DNA from: Corbicula japonica
Lineage: Eukaryota > Mollusca > Bivalvia > Venerida > Cyrenidae
NCBI GenBank assembly: GCA_038501625.1
Contig: JAZAYU010000088.1
Coordinates: 248,001 to 312,000 of the forward strand
Reading direction: 5' to 3'
Length of the DNA: 64,000 nucleotides
Every line of letters starts with the position of its first letter. The first letter of the stretch is position 1. The notes beneath the pieces were generated by a model, which was not told where the DNA came from, searched no databases, and worked only from the letters and a program-made list of their open reading frames with translations. The translations under genes and the position numbers were made by a program. Shown here in pieces: positions 1 to 9,684 of this stretch.

Positions 1-172
1 CACAAACGGAATAGAATTTGGGCTATGTACATTATGCACGTAATGCCATAAAATAACCTAGTATTTGACCAGCAGTTTGCAAAATTTTTCGGAGAACCCT
101 AGTTCTCGACCAAAAACTTTAGTTTTCATTGCAGAAAATAATGGTTCTTGTGAGCGAGAACCACAGCGAAAA

Positions 173-286
173 CGCCGGTTCTCAAGAACCATAGTTCTCG
201 GCGGTAACCGTGGTTCACAAACTTGGAAACGCCGGTTCTCAAGAACCATAGTTCTCGGCGGTAACCGTGGTTCACAAACTTGGGGT
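173..286. repeat. 57-bp tandem repeat, two copies
   Basis: Two nearly identical 57-bp units start at 173 and 230, each beginning cgccggttctcaagaacc. The unit contains short inverted pieces (ggttctcaagaacc). A diverged half-unit precedes it at about 95-172. Both strands are open across it only because the unit length is a multiple of three. No coding role is supported. Confidence 0.8.
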
Positions 287-517
287 TTCACACGCTAATG
301 ATAAAGTGCTGTTATAAATCGTGAAGAAGCAATTTAAACAGCATTTTATTGTAAAATTGTTTTCAATTTACATATTCCGATCATTTGAAGAAAAATACAA
401 AAATGGTAGAATACTTATTTAAATTCGTCAAAAGAAATTATGCAGAAAGACTTGTCTTCGGTCTTTTATCAGATAATATCAAAATGATATATAAATATAC
501 ATTGTAGCAGCACCTAC

Positions 518-586
518 CTTTACCGAAGGCCATGGCGGCTCCAAAAAGGGCCAAGAAGATGATAGACTTCATCTTGCAATGATTGT
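518..586 (-). CDS. Signal-peptide exon of a secreted protein (partial gene, runs off left edge)
   Basis: On the minus strand an acceptor (tttgcag, 587-593) is followed by a 14-nt leader, ATG at 570-572, and 18 codons reading MKSIIFLALFGAAMAFGK, then one base and a donor gtaggtg from 517 down. The peptide has a basic residue after Met, a hydrophobic core and small residues (GAAMA) before a likely cleavage site, so it is a typical secretory signal. Coding part is 518-572, ending in phase 1. The mature protein lies beyond position 1 or in an exon I could not identify in 1-517, so the family is unknown. A TATA box and a non-coding first exon 0.5 kb upstream support the start. Secretion is inferred; function is not. 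Confidence 0.6.
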
Positions 587-1063
587 CTGCAAACATAGTT
601 CAATATATTACATTATTTTTTTATACGTTTGAAGTGAAACTGTTGATTGTACCCACATAAAGCGTGTTGTAAATTTGATTATTAACTTATTTAATACAAA
701 AAGCTTTAGAATGTGAATTTATTGTAAATATTAGTTAAACATAGTTTGGAAAGCTGCATCTTACCCGATCTTTACACAATTAAACAGTAAAACGTAAACA
801 ACATCAAAATAAAACATACATTCAAAGCATTGCAAATCAATTAATCTATTTTTTTTGTTAAATAACTTTATAATTGACTGTAAATTGAAACATTTTGATA
901 ATATATCGAAGTATTAAATTTATAAGTAGGTAATGTATGTACTATACAATAGTAACAGTACACACTTTTAAACAGATCACAATTACATACAAAAATAAGA
1001 AATTATTAACCAACAATGATTTTGTATAAAGAGAAAATTAAAATTAAATTAAAATCAAAATAC
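587..1063 (-). other. 5' UTR intron of the signal-peptide gene
   Basis: AT-rich sequence between a proposed donor (CAG|gtatttt, exon edge 1064) and the acceptor at 587. The polypyrimidine tract before the acceptor is weak. Nothing else is recognisable. Confidence 0.4.
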
Positions 1064-1093
1064 CTGTTTGTGTATGGACGAGTATTTTGGCAT
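1064..1093 (-). other. Proposed non-coding first exon
   Basis: Between a TATA box (1118-1127) and a donor gtattt (1058-1063) lies about 30 nt without ATG in a usable frame. The transcription start near 1093 is placed only by the usual 30-nt distance from the TATA box. Confidence 0.35.
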
Positions 1094-1117
1094 CTGCAAA
1101 CTGACGGCGTTACCTTT

Positions 1118-1127
1118 CCTTTATATA
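1118..1127 (-). promoter_or_regulatory. TATA box of the signal-peptide gene
   Basis: TATATAAAGG on the minus strand, a strong TATA match, about 30 nt before the proposed first exon. The position fits a highly expressed secreted-protein gene, but no expression data are available. Confidence 0.5.
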
Positions 1128-2391
1128 GCTAACGCTGGAACATTCTCCTCAGACAACAATAAATCAACGTAACGGCAAGAACGGATCACACGTTCTGTTT
1201 TTATTACTAAACGTTTCAGAAAGTGCATTTCACGAATTTCACGACATTACATCATTATGTTCGGCGACACATACTTACATCATTTATTGCGTACTGAAAT
1301 GTTAACCAAGCTGATTGGATTTATGAACACAGTTATATGATGTGAGCGGAAATGTTCGATTTGTAAAAAAAATGTGGACAATATAAATCTTAATTTTTGT
1401 AGAAGTGAAGATTTCATAAAAGAAATGCACAGTCATCAACAAGGGGCTAGGTGTGGCTTGTCCAGACGCTGGTTCGTGACCATACACCGTTAAACTCCCA
1501 AGTGAGTCAGGTTTTGTGACGTTCAGATAAGAAATAAATTCTTTGTAAATGACTCCGCGACTCAAAAAATAGTTCGGAAATAACGATCTTAATAAAACGT
1601 TCAAATAGAGATAAGGTATACAAGTAACATAATCTATTATGTATGCTTTGTTTGGAATGGAAATTCCAAACATCGGAAAGCTTTCTGGGTACGCCGGAGA
1701 CACGGTAGCGCCTGCTTACTTAAAACAACAACAACAACACTTCTTCGGGCTCGCTCACCCGATAACCCTGATAAACGTGATCATCACGTGACATTTAATG
1801 ATAACAATACTGACTATTTGTACGTGGAGACTTTCTACGGCCGACACTCTGCACAAATAGCGCTGCTGTGAATTAAGAGAAAATCGTTCTTTTTGCTAAA
1901 TCTCTTATGTTTTCAATTATCACCTTTTTACTTCTTAATTTGGAATTTATATTTTTCTCATAATATATTCTTCGCCTGGTAGAGTTATTCTCTGTTATGC
2001 TTTACTTATTTTGTAAAGAGATGAAAAAGGCCGCCTGTCGTTGATGTTGGCATAACTTGTGGCCTGACTCATATGCTTCAACTGATTTGTTTAAACTTAC
2101 ATGGTTGTACATTCAATGTTATTTAATTAATGTTAGCTAATTTAAAAACAAGATTTCTGGTCATAATAAAATTTTTATAGCTTGTAATGAGTAAGGAGTT
2201 TGATTTTACATGTTTAATTTATAACATGTCAAGACATGATCAAATCACCAGCGCTCTGCATCCATGACAATAGAACCCTATATACATGTAGTTGATTGCT
2301 TTGCTTATCTCTTTTGTTTCATGATCACGACTATCACATGAGTCCAAGAGGTTATGGTGGGTGTTGTTGTTGTTTGTTGTTGTTGTTTGTT
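1128..2391. other. Intergenic stretch with one SINE fragment
   Basis: No gene recognised. A 133-codon open frame on the minus strand (1302-1703) has no family motif or codon signal I can recognise and is not called. A fragment of the SINE-like repeat lies at 1798-1874. Confidence 0.4.
1798..1874 (-). repeat. Fragment of the SINE-like unit also found at 56.6-56.95 kb
   Basis: The stretch from gataacaatactgactat to gcgctgctgtgaatt matches, with scattered changes, the upstream module of the two units at 56462-56955. The tRNA-like module is not evident here, so this is a partial copy. Confidence 0.65.
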
Positions 2392-2420
2392 GTTTTTTTT
2401 TTTTGGGGGGGGGGGGGGGG
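2392..2420. repeat. Poly-T/poly-G run
   Basis: A run of T is followed directly by about 18 G, preceded by gtt-rich simple sequence (2355-2391). This is low-complexity DNA. Confidence 0.9.
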
Positions 2421-2905
2421 TGCGGGGATCCTTAATATCTTAATATGAAATTAAGAGCTCAGTCAGTTTCCATAGTGGTCTTGTATTTTTAACTCCGAGT
2501 CTTCTGGGTCCAAGATATTAAAAAAAATGAGAATGGAGACCAGTCTCTAATCACAACTGGTCTTAAGTTTTTTGTTTTATGGGCATTGGTCGTCAAAAGG
2601 TAATCAACTGCCTATCCAATTTGATTGTCAGTAGTAACGTCGGCTACTTTCATTGTAAGTGGTTGCATGTTACATGTACCGGTATTGCATGCAGCATTGT
2701 CGAGACAGTGGTGGGTTCGAGTTAAGTACCAAGTAACAACGTCAACTTGTACAGACAATTTGTCGGGGCAAAGTTGGTGCACATTGAACCTGGTTGAAAC
2801 TTCAATGGAAAATATGTCTTACCATTTATTGTTCTAATTTGTTTCAACTATATCGTATATCGGTAATTGTTCGTAGCCTTTAAACAAGCTTTCGCGCTAA
2901 TTTAT

Positions 2906-2948
2906 GCTCTCTCTCTCTTTCTCTCTCTCTCCCTCCCTCCCTCCCTCC

Positions 2949-3032
<84 letters not shown>
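2906..3032. repeat. (CT)n microsatellite with poly-C interruption
   Basis: Long CT dinucleotide run, interrupted near 2930-2960 by ccctccctcc units and a C homopolymer. The apparent Ser-Leu or Arg-Glu reading frames through it are artefacts of the repeat. Confidence 0.95.
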
Positions 3033-3034
<2 letters not shown>

Positions 3035-3245
3035 TCGATGTGGCAGTTTCTGGAGGCTGTTTATTTTACTCTGTGTGTTTGTTTTGTAAATGTTTGTCAA
3101 CGAAACAGAACAATGATTATCCATCTTTGATTCATGCATTCATCATATCATTAATACAAGGTTTAACAGGCACGACAATCTCCCATCATAAAAGTTGTAC
3201 AATAATTAATAATGATCGTTTAATGATGTCCAACTGACGTTCTTG

Positions 3246-3380
3246 GCCCAAGATTATAAAACTGAAATTGGAGACCAGTCGGAAATCTCAAGCATCTGAC
3301 TGGCTGAACTGGCCATTTCAGCTAATCAGATGCTTGAGATTTTAGACTTGTCTCCAGTTTTAGTTTTATGATCTTGAGCC
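3246..3380. mobile_element. Palindromic MITE, family A, diverged copy
   Basis: Foldback element of about 135 bp running from gcccaagattataaaact to gttttatgatcttgagc. Its arms carry atctcaagcatctga and its complement. The centre and CCAAT motifs are mutated compared with other copies (for example 60475-60622), so it is an older insertion. No coding capacity, as expected for a MITE. Confidence 0.8.
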
Positions 3381-3526
3381 CCGGTGATGACAAGATGAAC
3401 ATGCTTATATATACATGTACTTTGCGAGAAATAACGGAATGTATACGATTGTGGTAAACCGAGCTTAACTAAAACATGTTGTTAATTAACTTAAACTTAT
3501 TGTAAAATATAATATGTTTGTTCCAG

Positions 3527-3560
3527 TTCTACTATTTCGGAGGACCAGCCGCTCTTAATG
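3527..3560 (+). CDS. Possible small exon on plus strand (weak)
   Basis: An acceptor (tgtttgttccag) is followed by 34 nt reading FYYFGGPAALN plus one base, then a donor gtgagt. It is richer in GC than its AT-rich surroundings and its reading is Gly/Pro/aromatic-rich. It joins in phase with a possible last exon at 4119. No upstream exon or start codon was found, so the gene is incomplete and may not be real. Confidence 0.25.
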
Positions 3561-3795
3561 GTGAGTGTTCGCCATCCACACGTTATCTCCTTCGAAATGG
3601 ACGCATGCTGACATCTAATTTTCTCGAATAAACATGCGATATCTGAGTAAGTATGATATGCAACTCATTTATTATGAACAAATTTAAAAAAGTACGTTGC
3701 AACATAAAATACGCCACCGGACAATAATTAGTTAATAATTTTACATCTGTATACATGTATTTTCAGACAAGTCAAGTAGTTTGAAATGGTATTGT

Positions 3796-3866
3796 CCAAC
3801 AATATTGACCTGGCACTTCATTCATTTTCATAACGATCATTGGTCAGGAGTGCCAGGTCAATATTG
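3796..3866. repeat. Imperfect hairpin
   Basis: aatattgacctggcact and its complement agtgccaggtcaatatt are separated by about 40 nt. A small inverted repeat of unknown origin. Confidence 0.6.
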
Positions 3867-4118
3867 TTTGAGAATAGATGTTTTGATAGAGTTTTTATTA
3901 TATTTAAAATAATGAACGAGTACTATGTTGCTATTTTAAAATTCATATTGATATCTAAGATCACTAAAATCTTGTAAATCGGCTCGGGTTGATAGAGTTT
4001 GAATTTGAAAAGGAATTTTCACATCTGGACCCTGGATTTAGGACAACAATTTTGTAATTGTGTAGAATTTTGTATGTTCTCTCATGTTTTTTTTTAGTTT
4101 TCTTGTTTTATTGTTTAG

Positions 4119-4305
4119 ATATAATGGACTAGTATATTGTTGGACAGACTACGAATGTAGAACAAGCCAAATCCATACAGAATAAATCGGATGGGCATCA
4201 CTGGTACCATGATAACAATTCATTGATTCTATTTTATGTTGTAATTTTAGTCTGTTTTATATAATGTATACTTTAATGAATGCCAATAAAGCAATATTGG
4301 TATGA
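4119..4305 (+). CDS. Possible last exon with polyadenylation signal (weak)
   Basis: A pyrimidine-rich acceptor (ttttattgtttag) precedes 4119. Reading on from the exon at 3527-3560 adds four residues (D-I-M-D) and a stop at 4130-4132. An AATAAA signal follows at 4285-4290. Only the splice logic and polyA signal support it. Confidence 0.2.
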
Positions 4306-4797
4306 GTATGAATAATTCTATCTTTCATGTCTTTTATCTCAGCTATGTTCTCAAAGATCCACTATGCCCGGGTAAAAGTGTACCATTTAACAAATAAATT
4401 GTGTTACCAATGCTGTAGTTTCAACATTTATTCGTCAGTTTGAGAATAAATTTTCATTAATTTAACGTAGTTTTACTAAACATCTTATTAAACCATATTT
4501 TTGTTTTGAATTTTCTGTAACTTTTGCTTTTATAATATTGTTAAAGCAACACAGTGTAAATTACATGGTGACACGGACAATAAGCACAATTGTTAAATAT
4601 TGTTAGTAATAATAATTATATGAAAATCAAATGATGTATAAATTATACTACAGATATTGAAAAGGCCCACTTAAGGTTTTGAAAAAAGATTCTATGTGTA
4701 AAAGAGTATTCCCAATATTTGTTAAAAAGAGTTTTTAAGTATTGGCTGAAATAGTGAGACATCCTACTTCCATTACGTTTCATATTTTTAGACCAGG

Positions 4798-4942
4798 TCC
4801 CAAGATTATAAAGCTGAGATTGGAAACCAGTCTCAAATCTCAAGCATCTGATTGGCTGAAATGGCGACTGGTCGCCATTTCAGCCAATCAGATGCTTGAG
4901 ATTTGAGACTGGTTTCCATGCTCAGTTTTATAAACTTTGGCA
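4798..4942. mobile_element. Palindromic MITE, family A
   Basis: Near-perfect foldback of about 145 bp with a minimal loop at the centre (gcgactggtcgcc). Arms contain tctgattggctgaaatgg and its complement. The two arms place perfect AGCCAATCAG motifs in opposite orientation. No open frame of interest. Confidence 0.9.
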
Positions 4943-5286
4943 CAGAGCGCAACTCTTTAGAGTGCAGGTTATGAACAAATCTTGACAATACTGGACACAG
5001 TTATTTCAATGAGTCTCTTTCCACAATTTCAACTATTACAAATGAATAAGGGATAATCATGTACAAGAATAGTAAGAATCAATAATGACATACCCTTAAC
5101 TGGAATATTTTGTAAATTTTAAAATATCTTTCGGTTTTCAATCTTATTTATCTGCTGTGAATGACGACTACTGAAGAAATTTGCTTTGCAATGTTTGTTT
5201 CTGTTTATCTGCACATTGCAAATTTATATTGTTAGAATTATTGTCGGTTCCTTAAGGAAGCCTACAAATAACTATCGAATTAGATA

Positions 5287-5669
5287 CAGTAAAACCCCGC
5301 TATTAAAACCATGATTGAGACTAAGAAAAGGTGATCTTAATAGTTGGGTGGTCTTTATATAGGGGTAGAAAATGGTGCATAACTGTAAAATGGGACATCG
5401 GAATACTGTTAAATCATTTTATTTCGCGTGGGTTTAATTTTCGCGTATTTCGCGCTATGGCAATAGCGCGAAATTCAACCCAGCGAAATTAAACCATTTA
5501 ACAGTTTCTTTATTGGAAAATACTGTTGCGCGAATTCATGCCCCGCGAATTTGTTATTTACAGGTTTTGCGCGAAAATTCGTCCCCGCGAAATTAATTGA
5601 TATTACAGTAGTGGTCTTATAAGCAAGGTGGTCTTAATTTCTGGCTGATCTTTATGTGCGGTTTTACTG
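5287..5669. mobile_element. MITE with Tigger/pogo-like termini, probably composite
   Basis: Ends are CAGTAAAACCCCGC and, inverted, CAGTAAAACCGCAC, flanked by TA on both sides (5285-5286 and 5670-5671), as expected for pogo/Tigger-type targets. The inside holds further inverted pieces built on 'tttcgcg...cgcgaaat' (about 5403-5600), suggesting a nested or internally duplicated element. No transposase. The family assignment is from terminus and TA target only. Confidence 0.6.
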
Positions 5670-5798
5670 TAATTTATAATTAATAATATCGTATTGAAAT
5701 TAATAAAGAATTCAAATATTTAGGTGTCCTTTTCTCAAATATAGTTTCTTTCTAATCATTACGCTTCCCGAGCAACTAGAGCAATGTTTAGTTTAAGA

Positions 5799-6470
5799 GC
5801 TTACCACACTCCTCCCAAGCACGTTCATCGATAAAAATAAAATAATCAAAATTTCAATAACGGCAATATCCCGTTAAATGAAACTTTGCTCAAATGTATG
5901 TTATTAATGTATCTTTATTTTGCAGATAGTAAGACACGTTAGAACAGTAAAGAAAAATAGTAAGATCTAAAAATTCCCTCAACTTCTATTTACATCATTT
6001 TAAATGCCCACACAAGAAATATGATACTGACAACAATTTATTGTGTCCTCGTGACTTACATATGTAAACTTTACGAGATATTAGTAAAAGTGTGTTTGAC
6101 ATTCAATTTCCTGGTCGCTTCCAGGTCGCGTAAACGGATGAAAATCACTGATTTCTCTTTTAGTAGTTGAAAGTTTTATACAAAGTACACAACATTTTCT
6201 TGTCAGTATCATTGCACTCACGTGGGAATTTAAAATTATGTTTTTTATCGCTTGCTTAGTTTTTGTGAATTTTTGTAATTAGAATTTTAAGGAATTTTTA
6301 GGTCTAGCTTTTTTTCTTTACTTTTCTAACGTGTCTTACTGTATGCAAAATGAAGATTCTTTAGTAACATTCATTTGTGCAAAGTTTCATTGAACGTCAT
6401 TTTTCCTTTATTGAGATTTTGATAATTTTCTTTTTATCGATGAACGTGATTGGGAGGAGAGTAGAACATG
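5799..6470. mobile_element. Long foldback element with arms over 200 bp
   Basis: Left-arm landmarks (cacgttcatcgataaaaa near 5820, gtaagacacgttagaac near 5930, atgatactgacaa near 6020) reappear inverted and in reverse order on the right (ttgtcagtatcat near 6203, gttctaa/ctaacgtgtcttac near 6330, tttttatcgatgaacgtg near 6435). The arms are diverged by roughly a tenth. Related pieces occur near 13350-13560, 13735-13810 and 42150-42360. No transposase frame. Confidence 0.65.
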
Positions 6471-7941
6471 TAAGCCCTTAATTGAAGTCGCAAATATATT
6501 AGATCTCCCAATCAAATCTTCAATTATACTTATTCAATATAACTATTAAACCAATACTTTTATTTGAAGTGGAAGTTTGGGGATATAAAGAGCAACTACG
6601 ATTTCTGAAACAAATTTAAAAAATGAAAACTTCTACACCTTCTCACACTTGCCCAAACAGGTTCTTTTATACACAAATAAGTGCAGGTTGTCTTAGCGAA
6701 TAGCTATAACCCATCCAACCATATCAACAATTTCCAAAAGCACACAAACATATACTAATCAAAGTTTGCTGCGTGTAAGCACCAATAGACGCTCGCTGCG
6801 CTCGTTCTTTTTCTTGATTGAGAATATTTTTAAATAATGAATATCTAACATAAATGACAATACCATCATACGATTTCGAAATTACTTCTATATCCGATTT
6901 TCAGGTACGTATTCCGGTCAGGGGGATTTCCGATAACGGTAGATGCGTATTATTATAGGGGAAAACTTGTTTTACATGGGTAAACGTTAAAAATAACGAC
7001 ACTTTTAAGAAAAACTTTAATGATTCGGCATAAATTGTAAGCTTTAAATTTGGAAGCTCAAGAAAATACTTCTGCAGATAATAGGTAAAAACCCAGTCCT
7101 TGGCGATTTGTAACTTGTGAACAAAGTGAAGCTTTTCATCGACCAGCTACAATCATGTAGCATCGTCTCTACAGTAATTACATCTGACAAAGGGCACTAA
7201 AACCCATGCTCAGTGTAGACACAGTAACCCTGCAATATTCTAATCTGAAAGTCGGAACTATTTCCAGGACTCACTGTTTAAGCACGCATTCTGATTAGAA
7301 TATTTATAAACTTTTAAAACTGTTTTGAATATTTTTATACCGTGTGGGCATTTGTATTAAATAACTGATGGAATTAATCGTTAATACGTTAACATGTTAG
7401 CCTTCGAAGCATACTTTAAAAGATAAGAGGGACTATTGGGTCGGCAGACCTAAAGTTATCAATTTTCTGACCCTCACAGACTTAACTGATCTAACAATAG
7501 TAACAAACTGCAGGGCTAAGAACCGCTGAAAAGTAGTTCTTATTTTCAGAAGTTCTGACAGCAGGTATGCCGACCCCCAGTACGTTCAATGCTTTTTCAT
7601 ATATAGCTAAAATCAAAATGTACTGCTTATTTTTCCAAAGTTCGCGATAAATAGGTTTAAGCGCTATACTGATATATTCTAAACACGCATCACGGCTAAC
7701 ATCATTATTCAAAAACACGTATTATGCAACTAATATTTACATTCCTATTTATTGCTTCGTTTAAAAAAATTCGGTTCATTTTGCATGAACCGCATGACCC
7801 GTAATGACGTCAGTAACGTAATGGCTGTTACTATTGAAAACTCCCACGTATTACTCTCCCTTTTCACTTAATACTAATTTTTGAAAACGTTCGACTTAAG
7901 TTTATTTAAAGAAAAAAAATGAATAAAATGTAAATATAAGT
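6471..7941. other. Non-coding stretch, nothing recognised
   Basis: AT-rich DNA downstream of the first acetyltransferase gene. A 75-codon minus-strand frame at 7491-7718 has no recognisable motif. No splice-flanked exon seen. Confidence 0.4.
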
Positions 7942-8089
7942 AATGATTCTTATTTTGGTGCGGTTCATGCAGATTGGACGTGCACGCGAGAGCTGGCAAA
8001 TTTACCATAAAGCGCTAGCGCGCTTTATGGATTTGCCAGCTCTCGCGTGCACGTCCAATCTGCATGAACCGCACCAAAATAAGAATCAT
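7942..8089. repeat. Near-perfect 148-bp palindrome just after an acetyltransferase stop codon
   Basis: The sequence from aatgattcttattttggtg to caccaaaataagaatcatt folds back on itself with arms of about 70 bp. Only a few mismatches occur near the centre (gcgctagcgc). On the minus strand it begins 40 nt after the stop at 8130, so it probably falls in the 3' UTR of the adjacent gene unless the transcript ends sooner. It resembles none of the other palindromes in the window. It may be a single-copy foldback MITE or a transcribed hairpin. Confidence 0.9.
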
Positions 8090-8129
8090 TCCTTAAATGT
8101 ATCAATATGCAGAAAACTCCTTTTATCTT

Positions 8130-8792
8130 CTAAAAGGACTTTTTGTAAACTTTCATGGACTTGTGTTCTCCAGTATTGCTGAATACAACTTCTCCGTTCA
8201 CCTTGTAGGTATCAAATGGAAATTCTGCGAGAAACTCAAATCCACATTTCTCGAAAATCTTTTTAGAGTAATTTGAACTTGCTGCCGATTTAATAAAGCA
8301 TGGCTTTAATCCAAGATTGTGAATAAACTTTACTGCAAAATCTACCAAAAACGCACCGATTCCCCGCTGACGGTAACTCTTGGCTACGCCAAGCCCGAAA
8401 AATTCAAATATCTCCTCTAGATCATACATTTCAAAAACGTTAATTTTTTCCGAAGCATAAGCAAAGTAGGAAAGGAGTTTCTTGACATTATCGTCTTGAA
8501 CTTTACTCTCATCAAAGTGTTCTCCTTTGGTTGTTACCCGTATAGCACGAACACCCATTATATCACCGTTGTTCTCGTTGACGAGAATCACGGACAGGTT
8601 GTGACTGAACGTGTTGTTCCAGACTGCTTTAAAATCCTTGTTCCACTGCATGCCTAGCGACTTGCAGAGTGGCTCGTCGTCGGTGAAACATTCCTTCAGT
8701 ACTGGAACGACTGCTGCGTAACGTTCTGGCGACAACAGTTCTAGTCGGCTTTTCGGCGGCACTGACACTTCAGCGATCGTTTTCTGAAATGC
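8130..8792 (-). CDS. AANAT-like GNAT N-acetyltransferase, paralog 1, exon 2
   Basis: Main coding exon (220 residues plus stop) of a predicted 238-residue cytosolic acetyltransferase. An acceptor (ttttttcag, ending 8793) precedes A-F-Q-K, which continues in phase 0 from exon 1 at 12794-12847. In the joined protein, residues 58-65 (EPLCKSLG) match the 'EPL..S.G' segment typical of insect-type arylalkylamine N-acetyltransferases. RQRGIG at 159-164 is the acetyl-CoA pyrophosphate loop (motif A, R/Q-x-x-G-x-G/A), followed by the usual amphipathic helix. A late SNYSKKIFEKCGFE segment fits motif B. The family moves acetyl from acetyl-CoA to amines such as dopamine, octopamine or tryptamine; the true substrate here is unknown. 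About two thirds identical by eye to paralog 2. No frameshift or stop is seen, so it looks functional. Confidence 0.8.
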   Translation of the reverse strand, partial: AFQKTIAEVSVPPKSRLELLSPERYAAVVPVLKECFTDDEPLCKSLGMQWNKDFKAVWNNTFSHNLSVILVNENNGDIMGVRAIRVTTKGEHFDESKVQDDNVKKLLSYFAYASEKINVFEMYDLEEIFEFFGLGVAKSYRQRGIGAFLVDFAVKFIHNLGLKPCFIKSAASSNYSKKIFEKCGFEFLAEFPFDTYKVNGEVVFSNTGEHKSMKVYKKSF

Positions 8793-9233
8793 CTGAAAAA
8801 AAGATAACGTTGTAGGCTTCGAAATCAAAGATAAACCAAAATAAGTTATCTACCATCTTTTGGAATGCTAGACAAGCTCTGACGGAAAATTATTAGTTTT
8901 CTATACTAATAATTGTTATCACGGCGTTAGCGATCTATACCGGTAAACCGGGATTAAGACGTGATCTCGAAATGTTCCAGTCAACAACATCAACAGGGCG
9001 GTTAAAAACGACTTGACGTTCAACTAACATCTTCAAAAGTCCTTGGCAAAATACAAACCCGTTTGTTCGCCTGAGTGCAATTCAGGGCTGTTAAATTGTT
9101 GGTCCCTTGTTTTGGTTTCATGATACTAGATAGGGCAATGTTAGAACAATAGTTTTTTCTCATATTTTATTTGTTTTCTTTGTTCTTGTATCCTTTCAGA
9201 GATACAGAGATTTTAAAAGATGTTTGACGAATC

Positions 9234-9283
<50 letters not shown>

Positions 9284-9375
9284 TCTTTAAAGAAGGCAAC
9301 TTATTAAGAACATTAACATAAAAATTAATGACAATTTTTTTCAATAACGCCTCTTATAATGTAAACACGCTTTTG
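9234..9375 (-). mobile_element. Old LINE 3' end with (AAT)n tail
   Basis: (AAT)n at 9234-9284 is followed by tatctttaaagaaggcaact, a diverged match to the 3' end of the LINE at 9685 (tctctttatttgaagaaggt). In minus-strand sense this is a LINE 3' terminus with an (ATT)n tail. The remainder of this copy is missing, as in a strongly 5'-truncated insertion. Confidence 0.6.
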
Positions 9376-9684
9376 CGAATTGTTAGGGGCTGCTACGAGA
9401 CTCAGTGTAATATAAATTTATGAAATGAAAACATCATCATATACTGAGCCAGAATGAAAACAAACTTGACAAAAATAAAATGGAAAACTCCTATTACATA
9501 AATGATGACAGCGAATGCAAAAATCTGAAGGAATTAGATCATCATTATGTTTATCTTAGAAGTTGTCTGTTCAGTATTTATCGGTAAAAAAGAAAGAAAA
9601 ACAAATTACGTGGTTGGGGAATATTAAGTGTTGGATTTTGTTCTGACTAATTAAAAGCAAGGTAGTTTTCTAAACCGGATATTT

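Noticed and set aside
1302..1703. 133-codon minus-strand frame
   Set aside because: No recognisable motif, odd composition and no splice or promoter support. Left as uncalled.
2867..3139. Ser/Leu- and Arg/Glu-rich frames on both strands
   Set aside because: Produced by the (CT)n microsatellite.
4643..4843. Frames starting MRFETGFQSQLYNL, also at 60331 and 49760
   Set aside because: The shared peptide is the arm of the family A palindromic MITE.
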